A stretch of DNA of 64,000 nt from Acidobacteriaceae bacterium KBS 83. Lineage in GTDB: Bacteria; Acidobacteriota; Terriglobia; Terriglobales; Acidobacteriaceae. Positions 37,837-48,461 of the stretch are shown here, in pieces (positions within the stretch are counted from its first letter, which is position 1; each line of letters opens with the position of its first letter). A program made the position numbers and the translations under genes. Below the pieces are notes generated by a model. The model did not search any database and was not told the DNA's origin. It saw nothing but the letters and a program-made list of their open reading frames with translations. Where the stretch lies: contig KB906734.1 of assembly GCA_000381585.1 (NCBI GenBank), positions 496,001 through 560,000 of the forward strand. The letters run 5' to 3'.

Positions 37837-38568
37837 ATGAAGAACTGGAAGATCATCGGCGCTATCACCCTTGGGGTTCTGGCGATTGCGGCGTGGCGGA
37901 TACTCTCTTACGAGCGTGAGCGCAGGTCGCCCGGCATCGTGGCGAACAAGCCGGCGGAGCAAAAGGTCAGCGATGACCAACTGGTGTATGTGAAGCACAT
38001 GCTGATCGACAGCGTGAAGTCGGCGCGGGTGCTGAATGGCAAGTCGGTATGGATGAAGACGGGATATACGGTCGTCTACTATCCGTACCGCACGGGACGT
38101 GTGGTCTTCACGAAGCCTGCCGGATGGCTGCCGCCTGCGCAGGAGCTGCAGGTGAAGGACTTCGTGGAAGTGACCACGCCGCCGGACTGGGTGAGCAGCA
38201 TCCCGCGCGGGCCGAAGAACGCGTTCGTCGTCTTCACCGAGCCGGGACGCGATGGAGAGTTCGCCGCACCGGTGGCCTCGCTGGATGGCGCAAATTCAAC
38301 CTGGGCATGCGACGATATTTTCTTCTACGACGACCCGAAGTCGATGTATCACTGGCCGGCGGACGTTTGGCAGGCGGTGTCACAGCACACGGCGAAGCAG
38401 GGCATGAGCGAGTTCCAGACGACGATGGCGCTGGGGAACCTGCAGCAGTCCGACTCGAAGAACTACGGCAATCGCACGGTGACGTATGCGACGGTCGACG
38501 AGGGGAAGACGCGTCACGTCAGTGTAGATTTCTCCGGAGACAAGGCTACGTCGGTGAGTTCCCAGTAG
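37837..38568 (+). CDS. Membrane-anchored protein of unknown function
   Basis: 243 residues, with an AGAGG ribosome-binding site. A single N-terminal membrane segment (WKIIGAITLGVLAIAAWRI) suggests an anchored periplasmic protein. The rest is soluble, with alternating strands and aromatic residues (KTGYTVVYYPYRTGRVVFT, AFVVFTEPGRDGEFAAPV). I recognise no family. It lies 15 bp after the MFS_3 gene, so it is probably in the same transcript. Confidence 0.7.
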   Translation: MKNWKIIGAITLGVLAIAAWRILSYERERRSPGIVANKPAEQKVSDDQLVYVKHMLIDSVKSARVLNGKSVWMKTGYTVVYYPYRTGRVVFTKPAGWLPPAQELQVKDFVEVTTPPDWVSSIPRGPKNAFVVFTEPGRDGEFAAPVASLDGANSTWACDDIFFYDDPKSMYHWPADVWQAVSQHTAKQGMSEFQTTMALGNLQQSDSKNYGNRTVTYATVDEGKTRHVSVDFSGDKATSVSSQ

Positions 38569-38613
38569 GCGTGAAGTCAATCTTCCCGTATGCGACGACA
38601 GCTGGTGAGGAGG

Positions 38614-39423
38614 CTATTTGCACTTGATGCAAAGGAACTGCGGCGAGAACAACATCACGCCGCCCTCCCATTTCGCCCCGTTGTCGCCTCGGAACTCCTG
38701 ATCGTAGGTGATCGCAATCACTATGTGCTGGTTTGGTTCCCATCGTGGGCCAACCCGGTATTCAGGCTTGGACGTTCCCTGGCCTAGTGCACCAAGTACT
38801 TCTCCAACTGCAGACCACTTCGGAGAGATGGGATACCAGGCAAGACGGGTCGCATACGTGAAAGCCCAAGTAGTACCTGAGTTGGGGTCGGTGTTGAGTT
38901 TTCTCGTTGCGCTGAATCCGGGCATGAGATCCCAGGAGAGTTTGTTGTTGAAGAAGGGAACAGTAGCCGGAGCGTTGGCCCAATATGTTCGAAAAGCGTC
39001 ATGTAGTGAATTGTCCGGTTCAAGGTAGCCGGGCTCCAGGCCGGTCCCGGCCTTAACCGCGAATCCTCCGGTCTTGGCTTTGTTTTCGTAGAACATATAC
39101 TTCCCATATAAGGACGAGGAATATCCCTCGGCCGTCGCTGGGTTGCTGTCCGAGTTGTAGATGTATACCGAGGTGGTGAACTCCCACCTGGGCAGTAAAG
39201 AGAACGTCAACATCAGCATGTCGTTGCGCTGGCCAGCGGTCAGGATGGTCGTGACTGTGCCTGCGGGCTTCGACAAGTAGCTATCCGAGTTAAATTGCTG
39301 AGCTTGAATAGACACAGCCATGAGAACCATCAAGCCAAATAACGACGCAATTCGCGCAACATAGCACGGAATTGCCGCGATACTGCCCATTGCGGTTGCT
39401 TGTTTAACGACGATATTGGTCAC
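38614..39423 (-). CDS. Putative outer-membrane beta-barrel protein, unknown function
   Basis: 269 residues from GTG 39423, chosen for the GAGG eight nt before it; ATG 39390 is an alternative. Signal peptide IASLFGLMVLMAVSIQA followed by Gln. The mature part is a series of amphipathic strands rich in Tyr, Trp and Phe (LLPRWEFTTSVYIYNSDSN, YSSSLYGKYMFYENKA, WAFTYATRLAWYPIS), as in transporter- or porin-like barrels. The end, PQFLCIKCK, has two Cys and no terminal Phe, which is unusual for a barrel. Possibly a barrel of the MetA-pathway/phenol-degradation type; not certain. Confidence 0.62.
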   Translation of the reverse strand: MTNIVVKQATAMGSIAAIPCYVARIASLFGLMVLMAVSIQAQQFNSDSYLSKPAGTVTTILTAGQRNDMLMLTFSLLPRWEFTTSVYIYNSDSNPATAEGYSSSLYGKYMFYENKAKTGGFAVKAGTGLEPGYLEPDNSLHDAFRTYWANAPATVPFFNNKLSWDLMPGFSATRKLNTDPNSGTTWAFTYATRLAWYPISPKWSAVGEVLGALGQGTSKPEYRVGPRWEPNQHIVIAITYDQEFRGDNGAKWEGGVMLFSPQFLCIKCK

Positions 39424-39773
39424 TTCATCCGCCTCGCGCTCTCCGCATGCTGGCAGCCCAGATCTGGTCGATATTTTCAAGTGCTTCCGGAACCTGGACC
39501 ACTGGGATAATAACTAGCCACCTGGCTGAGCAGTCGGTCCGTTGAAGTTCGGTTAAATAGCATTCAACGCAGCGCCCCGCCTTCCGTGCGGATCGGCCAT
39601 TCGTGAACGATTCGACCAGTTCCGTCTCTCGTTCGTCGGAACCTTGGCGGGAACAAAATGGGCGCACGGAAGGCTCGGATTCCGCACTTCGCTATCATTT
39701 TTGCTGGTGGTAGTCGAGTTCCCAGGTCCGCATATTTCTTTGCGGTCAAGTTTCCAGCGATAGCCAGTCGGAA
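39424..39773. other. Intergenic region, AT-richer than surroundings, no feature recognised
   Basis: About 350 bp between two divergent secreted-protein genes. No promoter with good spacing, hairpin or gene was found. Open frames here are short and look like chance. The stretch begins a region to about 40.7 kb with lower GC and lower gene density than the rest of the window, which may be a small acquired or decaying segment. Confidence 0.4.
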
Positions 39774-40277
39774 GTGCGCACCTTGCGTGTGATCAGGATT
39801 GCGTTGCCTGTGGCATTTACGTTTCTCGTCTCGGCGGCCATGAGCCGTGCACAAAGTAACTGTCCCGAAGGATTTAGATACGCAGAGACCCTCTCCGGAA
39901 ATGGTTCAGGCACCGCACCGTTCGACAAAAGAAAGACGCTTAATCTGCCACCAGATGCCTCGCTGGATGTGTCGTTTCAACAGAAAAGCGTACGGGCAAC
40001 AAACGGTAGGAGAGGCGCTCATTCGAGTCTGCGTCCACAAGATGTGCCCAAGGGCATTCTGATCATCCCCTCTGGAGAAAGCGATAACGTATCCCATCAG
40101 GGATGGGCGGTAAGCGAACCAGAGTTGAAAGCCCTCGATAAAGACGCAAGTGGCAGAATCACCCAATATCAGTTCGGGATGAGGCTTTTCTGCAACGCGT
40201 CGAGTTCAGATCCAAATTCCAACTATTATGGCGAGTGCTCGGTACAAGTGGAGGTATGCTACCGTCCATTGCGCTAG
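39774..40277 (+). CDS. Small secreted protein with four cysteines, unknown family
   Basis: 167 residues if GTG 39774 is used; GTG 39789 is nearly as good. Signal peptide IRIALPVAFTFLVSAAMSRAQ. The mature protein has Cys in NCPEGF, RLFC and the C-terminal ECSVQVEVCYRPLR, suggesting two disulfides outside the cytoplasm. The short strand pattern CxVxVxVCYxP at the end is repeated in a decayed copy about 300 bp downstream. I recognise no family. Base composition is lower in GC than the neighbours. Confidence 0.6.
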   Translation: MRTLRVIRIALPVAFTFLVSAAMSRAQSNCPEGFRYAETLSGNGSGTAPFDKRKTLNLPPDASLDVSFQQKSVRATNGRRGAHSSLRPQDVPKGILIIPSGESDNVSHQGWAVSEPELKALDKDASGRITQYQFGMRLFCNASSSDPNSNYYGECSVQVEVCYRPLR

Positions 40278-40460
40278 TGCACTAGCTAGCACGAGCATTG
40301 CGCGCCTTCTTTCAGGTGCGGGATTGGGAATCTCCGCTGTTTTAGCCGCCGCCGGTCCATGGCAGCCGGGCTCGAGCAAATCGTCGACTGCTCCGAGAAG
40401 CTGTCCGCCGTCTGCTGATGCGTTCGCCATCATCATCGAACCGGCCTATTCACCCAATTT

Positions 40461-40592
40461 TCAACAAAACAATTCGCCTCCCGGCTCAGCTGCTCCGCTT
40501 GATTCACTTGTATGTCGAGCCCTAAGTATCCCTGCTCGCAAGCTGGTGGTTGCGACGTAAGCGTGGACGTCTGCTACAAGCCGATGAAGTGA
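40461..40592 (+). pseudogene. Decayed relative of the Cys-containing secreted protein (C-terminal remnant)
   Basis: Read in the frame ending with TGA 40590, the translation QFASRLSCSA, stop (40500), FTCMSSPKYPCSQAGGCDVS, VDVCYKPMK resembles the C-terminus of the upstream intact protein (QFGMRLFCNASSS ... ECSVQVEVCYRPLR). Shared features are QFxxRLxC, the Ser run and CxVxVxVCYxPx at the stop. An in-frame TGA at 40500-40502 breaks the frame, and the upstream part is not recognisable. This looks like a degraded tandem duplicate. The short alignment means moderate certainty only. The rest of 40278-40704 holds nothing else I can support. Confidence 0.5.
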
Positions 40593-40704
40593 CGAGGGGG
40601 ACGGGAAATACGGTCCGAAGATCAAATCGGAATAGGGCTCTTTACATTGGCCGGGTTGGCGCAAAATATACAGACTCTATTGCCCATTCGGATAAGACTC
40701 CGCT

Positions 40705-42633
<1,929 letters not shown>

Positions 42634-42660
42634 CGAGTGAAAGTCCCTGCTGCTATTTTC

Positions 42661-44028
42661 TCATTTTGCCGCGGGAGCCGGCTTCTCCGCGGGCGCGACC
42701 GCCGCACCTTTGCGCGAAGCCACCAATGCGCGCCAGTCGGCCTCGGTCTGATCGGCGTAGGCCTCCGCGAATGCGGCGAGAGCGCGATCAAACCTGTCCT
42801 GGCTGCTGCCCGCGCCGAGATATCCGGTAATGAGGTGAACATCGCCGGAACGGGCGTGACCGCGTGCCAGCAGTTCGCCACAGAGGGCGGCATATTCGGC
42901 GAGACCGCCGCCGCGCAGCTCCTCGAGATCCACGGAGGCCTTATGGTCGTTGAGCTGACGGACGAGGTACTCGCGATTGGCGATGGTGGTCCAGCCGAGG
43001 AAGGGATCAGACTGCCATTGCATGGCGCGCTGGCCTTCCGCTACACGCTCGCCCTGGTGTGTCGCAGCACGCGATGCCGCACCATGGAGCGTGAGGTAAG
43101 GCGCATAGGCCGAGCCGGGCTCTTCCTTTACCTGGAGGAAGAGCGGATCGTTTTCACCGTTGCCTTCGAGATAGACGAGGTAATCGCGCAGGCCTACGCT
43201 GCCAGTGCCGACGACCTTGAATGCGACATCGATCGGCACGTACTGGTCGAGGAAGTGGCGGCGCTCCGGCAGAAGGCTGTTGCGATATCTGGCGAAGCTG
43301 GCAAGCACGGCACGCGCCTGAGCGGGCGGCAATGGCGAGAGCAGCGGCGGCTCTTTCTTGAAGAGGCGGTGACCGGCTTTGTCCTTCGTCTCGTTCGTGA
43401 TGCGATCCAGTGTGCCGAGCGGAGTTTCACGCTCCGCCTTCTGCAGGGCTTCGGAGACGGGGGTGACCCGCTCGAGGCGATGCACCTGATAGCGCGCAAG
43501 CTCTAACACAGGCATACGCGCCAGCGCCGCGGCCAGGCGGCGGTAGTTGGAAGCGAGGACGTGCACGGCGTCGCGACAGGCGGAAGCCTTCTGCCCGTTT
43601 TCGCGTCCTGCGAGCACGATACTGGTGGCCATGCGCTTGAGATCCCATTCGAAGGGCGCAGCGCAGGTTTCATCGAAGTCATTGATATCAAAGATGAGGC
43701 GGCCATCCGGGGCAGCGTAGGCACCGAGGTTGCGCACGTGAGCATCGCCGCAGATCTGCGAGATGATGCCGGTGTTGGGCAGCGTAGCGAGGTCAGCGGC
43801 CATGACTGGCGCAGCGCCACGGAAGAAACCGAAGGGCGAAGCGAGCATGCGCTCGTACTTCAGCGTGACGAGCGACGCGATGCGTCCGCGCATGGAGCGC
43901 GCGATGGTGGTCACCGGGGAAATACGTCCGGACGGCGCGCGCCAGTGCGCGTGCTCCTGTCGGCGGAGTTGTTTCCGGCGCGCTTGGCCCAGCGCGTGCC
44001 GCTCCGCGGGCGAGATGCGGGCTGCCAT
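42661..44028 (-). CDS. DUF2252 family protein
   Basis: 455 residues from ATG 44028; a GTG six codons upstream is possible, and neither has a clear Shine-Dalgarno sequence. Family motifs are SPFGFFRGAAPVMAADL, SQICGDAHVRNLGAYAA, LIFDINDFDETCAAPFEWDL and KVVGTGSVGLRDY. The HxxN and DxD-like residues resemble a kinase-like (APH-type) fold, and DUF2252 has been suggested to be related to such kinases, but no activity is established. It lies 27 bp upstream of the ABC-F gene, so the pair may form a transcript. Confidence 0.88.
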   Translation of the reverse strand: MAARISPAERHALGQARRKQLRRQEHAHWRAPSGRISPVTTIARSMRGRIASLVTLKYERMLASPFGFFRGAAPVMAADLATLPNTGIISQICGDAHVRNLGAYAAPDGRLIFDINDFDETCAAPFEWDLKRMATSIVLAGRENGQKASACRDAVHVLASNYRRLAAALARMPVLELARYQVHRLERVTPVSEALQKAERETPLGTLDRITNETKDKAGHRLFKKEPPLLSPLPPAQARAVLASFARYRNSLLPERRHFLDQYVPIDVAFKVVGTGSVGLRDYLVYLEGNGENDPLFLQVKEEPGSAYAPYLTLHGAASRAATHQGERVAEGQRAMQWQSDPFLGWTTIANREYLVRQLNDHKASVDLEELRGGGLAEYAALCGELLARGHARSGDVHLITGYLGAGSSQDRFDRALAAFAEAYADQTEADWRALVASRKGAAVAPAEKPAPAAK

Positions 44029-44084
44029 ACGTAGGTCACGATACACGGCGTGGCTGGTGGCGTAAACGATGCGGGCTGGAGAGA

Positions 44085-45014
44085 TCAGGAGGCCTGAGCG
44101 ATGGTTTTCATGACCGCTTCCCGTTCCGCGTCTGCCAAAGCGGGCATGGCACCAGCATGAGAGGCCACCCAGGCTCCCCAGCGATTGCCGGCGGCATTGA
44201 GCTGCGACAATGGCGCGCCGCGAAGGTAGTAGTGCGTAAGCGCGGCGGTGAAGGCATCGCCAGCGCCGACTGTGTCCACGACTTCTGCGGGGAAGCCCGG
44301 GTGGCGATCGACCTCGTTGCGGGTGACCAGCAGACTGCCCTGCGGGCCGAGCGTGATGGCGACGAGCTGCACGGGAAACTGATCGATGATTTGTCGTGCG
44401 CCGTTCAACAGGAAGTCCGGCGTGATACCCGCCGCATCCGGGAAACCGAGCAAGGAGAGCACCTGGGGCATCTCGTCGGCGTTCAGCTTAAAGATGGTCG
44501 CGAGCTCGAGCGACTGTTCGACGACCTCCGAACTGAAGAAAGGAGCGCGGAGATTCACATCGAAGATGCGGACACATGCCGGGCGCGTCTCATGCAGAAA
44601 ACTTTCGATGGTGCGACGTGAGGCGGGCGAGCGCTGCGCCAGGCTGCCGAAGCAAACGGCATCCGCCTGCTCGGCGAGGGCAAGCCAGTGTGGAGTGAAC
44701 TCCAGGAAGTCCCATGCGACGGGCTCATGAATGGTGAACTGTGGCTGACCGGCATCGAGCGTCACGGTCACGGTACCGGTAACGCGGCTGAAATCTTCCT
44801 GGATATAGCTTGCGTCTACCGGAGTGGTCTTCAAAAACGCCATGGCCTCGCGACCGAGCGGATCTGTGCCGATTCGAGTGGCAATTGCGCCGTTATTGCC
44901 GAGGCGCGCCGCCATGACGGCGAAGTTGGAGACAGCCCCGCCAAGCTGCGGTCCTTCAGGAAGCATGTCCCACAGCAACTCGCCGAGACCGACCACGGTC
45001 TTACGCTCGCTCAT
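44085..45014 (-). CDS. PfkB-family carbohydrate kinase, fructokinase-like
   Basis: 309 residues from ATG 45014, with GAGG six nt before it; the long upstream extension is rejected. GLGELLWDMLPEGPQLGGAV at the N-terminus is the substrate-binding start typical of fructokinases. DTVGAGDAFTAAL near the C-terminus is the PfkB signature, with the catalytic Asp and anion hole. It phosphorylates a furanose sugar, most likely fructose. It diverges from the secreted GH13 glucosidase, with 400 bp between them. A GH32 fructan/sucrose hydrolase encoded about 9 kb away would supply fructose. Confidence 0.9.
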   Translation of the reverse strand: MSERKTVVGLGELLWDMLPEGPQLGGAVSNFAVMAARLGNNGAIATRIGTDPLGREAMAFLKTTPVDASYIQEDFSRVTGTVTVTLDAGQPQFTIHEPVAWDFLEFTPHWLALAEQADAVCFGSLAQRSPASRRTIESFLHETRPACVRIFDVNLRAPFFSSEVVEQSLELATIFKLNADEMPQVLSLLGFPDAAGITPDFLLNGARQIIDQFPVQLVAITLGPQGSLLVTRNEVDRHPGFPAEVVDTVGAGDAFTAALTHYYLRGAPLSQLNAAGNRWGAWVASHAGAMPALADAEREAVMKTIAQAS

Positions 45015-45261
45015 CGGGACCTCGCCGACATGGCCACGTAAGGGGGCGGTGTGCAGAGCGCGGGCGGCCCATTCTGCGTGCGCTAGAGCGAGTTTGGCAC
45101 CAAGGCATTGCTGCAAGCGGCCGATGCATCGTGTCTCCCGGGAACGAATTACGATCGTAGGCCATGGATCGCACGGACGTGCCCCGAGCCTATCATGGGG
45201 CTGCGCGAGGAAGCATCCAGCACGCGATTCGCGCGTCCACATAGTCCGTGAATGTGCGCCA

Positions 45262-45364
45262 GAGCATTGCCAGGTGCAGACCGCCCGGCTACAGTTCTTG
45301 TGGCTTTTGGTTAAGAAAGCCACTCCTGGATCACTCCGCGGCTCATCGTAATAGCAGAATGCTC
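45262..45364 (+). ncRNA. Putative structured leader RNA, copy 1 (upstream of GH13 glucosidase)
   Basis: Homologous to 61741-61850 upstream of glnA. Features in order: GAGCATT at 45262-45268 pairs with AATGCTC at 45358-45364 (7-bp closing stem); a GGTGCAGACC block; a hairpin GTGGCTTT (45300-45307) with AAAGCCAC (45316-45323), 8 bp and 8-nt loop; then CACTCC and ATAGCAGAATGC. The hairpin is 21/24 identical to the glnA copy, and the element ends at a similar distance from the start codon. It matches no riboswitch class that I recognise. Pairing is predicted by eye. Confidence 0.55.
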
Positions 45365-45414
45365 CAGGGCTCGAGGCCGAGCGGTTTTGCGGGGCGGATG
45401 CGCGAGGAGGATCC

Positions 45415-47196
45415 ATGAAGGTGAACGAAAGGATTCTGGCACTACTGCTGGGCGTGAGTGTGGCCGCAGCGGGCCCTCCAGCGAGCTACGCAGCAAGTGC
45501 GACTGCGACCGCGGCGGAGCAGAGCGCGCACAAAAAGGCGGAGAACAAAACGGCTGCCACCGCGGAGAGCGGCGACGTCTGGTGGAAGCATGCCGTTATT
45601 TATGAGATCTATCCGCGCAGCTTCCAGGACTCGAATGGCGACGGCATTGGCGATCTGAACGGCATCACCAGCCGGCTCGATTATCTGAAGACACTTGGTG
45701 TAGACGCCATCTGGCTGACGCCGATCTATCCTTCGCCGCAGATCGATTTCGGATATGACATCTCGGACTATGTGGCCATCGATCCCCCGTACGGGACAAT
45801 GGCCGACTTCGATCGGCTGGTGGCCGAGGCGAAGAAGCGGGACATTCGCGTGATCATGGACATGGTGATGAACCACACGTCGGACAAGCATCCCTGGTTC
45901 ATCCAGTCGGAGAGCTCAAAGACCAATCCAAAGCGTGACTGGTATGTGTGGGAGAACGGAAAGGGTCCGGGCCAGCCGCCGAACAACTGGCTGTCGGCTT
46001 TCGGACATTCTGCGTGGCAGTACGCGCCCAAGACCGATCAGTGGTATTACCACAAGTTTTATATCCAGCAGCCCGACCTGAACTGGCGCAACCCGAAGGT
46101 GGAACAGACAATGTGGGGCAACGTGCGCTTCTGGTTGAAGAAGGGCGTAGCGGGTTTCCGGCTGGATGCCGTGCCGACGCTCTTTGAGGACCCATCGCTG
46201 AAGGATGAGCAGGTCCTGCCGGGTACGAACAAATATGGCGACCCGAATATCGATGGCTCGCTGACAGAGAATCTGCCGGAGGTGCATAAGGTGATGCGCG
46301 ACCTGCGCGATGTCACCGACAGCTTCCCGGGCAACCGCGTGCTGATCGGGGAGACGTATCTGCCGAACGTACATGAACTCGAGAAGTGGTACGGCGCGAA
46401 CCACGATGAGCTGCAGATGCCGATGGACATGCAGGTGGGCTTTATCAACAAGCTGGACGTGAACCAGTTCCGGGATCGCATCAACGAGGTGGAGCACGAC
46501 ATCGGTGACAACCAGCCGCTGCTGGTCTTCGACAACCATGACAATCCGCGGATGGATATGCGCTACGGCGACGGCAAGCACGACGTGGAGATTCAGCGCA
46601 TGCTGGCGACGATCCTGTTCGCGACGCGCAGTACCGCGATGATGTACTACGGTGACGAACTGGGGATGAAGACCACGCCGCCCACACGCGTCGAGGACGT
46701 GAAGGACCCGGTGGGCCGGACGGGCTGGCCAACAGAGAAAGGCCGCGACGGCGAGCGTACGCCGATGCAGTGGGACGGCGCGCCCGAGGCTGGATTTACA
46801 ACGAGCGACAAGCCTTGGCTGCCAGTGCCGGACACGTACAAAATGGTGAACGTTGAGGAAGAGGTGCGCGACGATGACTCACTGCTGAACTGGTACAAGC
46901 AACTGATACGCCTTCGCCGTGAGAATCCCGCTCTGCACTCCGGCACGCTGACGATGCTGAACACGACGGATTCGAAGGTGCTGTCGTGGATGCGGCAGGC
47001 TCCGGGTCAGCCGGCGGTGGTGGTGGCCTGCAACTTTACCGCGGAGCGGCAGAAGTTCGCCTTTGACCTGTCACAGCATGGCATCACGAGCAAGCAGGCG
47101 AAGACTCTGATGAAGACGCCCGGGTCGAGCGACCCGGCATCACTCGATGCAGTCAACCTGCCGCCGTTCGGGGTGTATATCGGGCAGGTGCAGTAG
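45415..47196 (+). CDS. Secreted GH13 alpha-glucosidase/alpha-amylase family enzyme
   Basis: 593 residues with GAGGAGG before the ATG and a signal peptide ending PPASYA, then a 30-residue Ala/Thr/Lys linker. The (beta/alpha)8 barrel has the GH13 blocks: MDMVMNHTSDKHPWF (region I), GFRLDAVPT (nucleophile Asp251), LIGETYLP (acid/base Glu313) and VFDNHDNPR (Asp376). FQDSNGDGIGDLNGI near the N-terminus is the alpha-glucosidase/oligo-1,6-glucosidase calcium loop. It likely releases glucose from maltose-type oligosaccharides in the periplasm. A long leader with a possible structured RNA precedes it. Confidence 0.94.
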   Translation: MKVNERILALLLGVSVAAAGPPASYAASATATAAEQSAHKKAENKTAATAESGDVWWKHAVIYEIYPRSFQDSNGDGIGDLNGITSRLDYLKTLGVDAIWLTPIYPSPQIDFGYDISDYVAIDPPYGTMADFDRLVAEAKKRDIRVIMDMVMNHTSDKHPWFIQSESSKTNPKRDWYVWENGKGPGQPPNNWLSAFGHSAWQYAPKTDQWYYHKFYIQQPDLNWRNPKVEQTMWGNVRFWLKKGVAGFRLDAVPTLFEDPSLKDEQVLPGTNKYGDPNIDGSLTENLPEVHKVMRDLRDVTDSFPGNRVLIGETYLPNVHELEKWYGANHDELQMPMDMQVGFINKLDVNQFRDRINEVEHDIGDNQPLLVFDNHDNPRMDMRYGDGKHDVEIQRMLATILFATRSTAMMYYGDELGMKTTPPTRVEDVKDPVGRTGWPTEKGRDGERTPMQWDGAPEAGFTTSDKPWLPVPDTYKMVNVEEEVRDDDSLLNWYKQLIRLRRENPALHSGTLTMLNTTDSKVLSWMRQAPGQPAVVVACNFTAERQKFAFDLSQHGITSKQAKTLMKTPGSSDPASLDAVNLPPFGVYIGQVQ

Positions 47197-47202
47197 CACG
47201 GG

Positions 47203-48417
47203 TCAGCGAGCTGCGGCGGTGCTCTTTGCGTCGAGCACATCCGCGTAATGCGCGTAGACGCTCTCAAATACGGCGTCCCAAGAGGCGGACAGGGCATATT
47301 GCCGGGCGCGCTCGCGCATGGCGGAGTGGGCTGCGGGATCGGCGGCGAGGGCTGCGATGGCGGCGGCGAATTCGTCATCAGCGCGGATGAAGCCGGTTTC
47401 GCCGTCGTGGACGATGCGGGCAGGGCCACCGTCCGGCGTGACGATAGCGGGGACACCGGAGGCGAGCGCCTCAAGCACTACGTTGCCGAAGGTGTCAGTG
47501 TGCGAGGGAAAGACGAAGGCGTCCATGTTGGCATAGGCGCGGGCCAGCTCGGCACCGCGGAGGACGCCGGTGAACTCGGCGCGGACGAGGCGCTCGCGCA
47601 GCCACGCCTCTTCTCCTCCGTGGCCGACGATGATGTAACGGAAGTTTTCCGCGCCTTGCCCGCGAAGCTGCTGCTCGATCGTCGCCAGGAGGGTGACATT
47701 CTTCTCGATGGAGAGGCGGCCGACGAAGCCGAGGACGAAGTCGCGGTCGCCGGAATCCCGATCGCGATGTGCCGGCGAGAAGGTTTCGGTGTCGACGCCG
47801 CGTGTCATCAGGTAGCAGGGCCGGCCGGTGGCGCGTTCGAGCAAGGCACAGAGTTCCGGGTTGGGTGCGAAGAGGACTCGCGCCTGCTTGTAGTAGAGGG
47901 CGGTGGCCCACAGCGCGGAGGATTCGATCTGACGGCCGACGCGCGGGCCGCCGGGGCCGAAGAGACGTGTGAACCATCCGGAGCGGGTGGCTGCGTATTC
48001 ATGCACATTGGTGTGCCAGGAGGCGACCAGCGCCACACGAAGGTGGTGGGCGACCCATGCGCCGATGAAGCCCAGCTCCGAGGGTCCGGTGATGTGGATG
48101 ATATCGGGGCGGAAGTGCCGGGTGTCCGCGAGGATGCGCGGCAGATGCCGCCAGTACGCGAGGTCGAATCGCAGGTCCTTCTCTACGGGGAATGAGAAGG
48201 CGCTGCGGGGGAGTTCGAGGGTGCGGACGGGGCCATCTTTGCTTGCACCATCGGCAGGTCCTGCACGTACGCAGAAGAAGGGCAGATTGCGACGGCGAGC
48301 GAAGGCCTCAAAGTGGCGGCTGGTGTGGGCGACGCCATTGATCTCGTGGAAGGCGTCGGGGAAGTAGGCGACCCTGGGCGGAGCAGAGAGTGCGGGACCG
48401 TCCGAGGCCGCGAGCAT
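47203..48417 (-). CDS. GT4 family glycosyltransferase
   Basis: 404 residues. The two Rossmann halves of a GT-B fold are visible: VAYFPDAFHEINGVAHTSRH (N-terminal, nucleotide-free side), then GRLSIEKNVTLL, IIVGHGGEEAWL and the EX7E-type acceptor loop with PSHTDTFGNVVLEALASGVP. The pattern (GVAHTSRHF, TRGVDTETFSP) resembles alpha-mannosyl- or digalactosyl-type transferases acting on lipids. No membrane helix. It lies 44 bp downstream of the PHP gene on the same strand and convergent with the GH13 gene (6 bp apart). Confidence 0.92.
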   Translation of the reverse strand: MLAASDGPALSAPPRVAYFPDAFHEINGVAHTSRHFEAFARRRNLPFFCVRAGPADGASKDGPVRTLELPRSAFSFPVEKDLRFDLAYWRHLPRILADTRHFRPDIIHITGPSELGFIGAWVAHHLRVALVASWHTNVHEYAATRSGWFTRLFGPGGPRVGRQIESSALWATALYYKQARVLFAPNPELCALLERATGRPCYLMTRGVDTETFSPAHRDRDSGDRDFVLGFVGRLSIEKNVTLLATIEQQLRGQGAENFRYIIVGHGGEEAWLRERLVRAEFTGVLRGAELARAYANMDAFVFPSHTDTFGNVVLEALASGVPAIVTPDGGPARIVHDGETGFIRADDEFAAAIAALAADPAAHSAMRERARQYALSASWDAVFESVYAHYADVLDAKSTAAAR

Positions 48418-48461
48418 GACGGGAGTGTATGCGGCGCGCCGGCAAAGCGGAAGGCCAGGTA

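Noticed and set aside
39564-39854. 96-codon minus-strand frame in the intergenic stretch
   Set aside because: Basic, no domain, overlaps the start of the secreted protein gene; likely chance.
40228-40560. 110-codon frame between the Cys-rich protein gene and the ABC-F gene
   Set aside because: Lies partly over the end of the Cys-rich gene and over the decayed copy in another frame; composition is Ser/Pro/Ala shadow-like.
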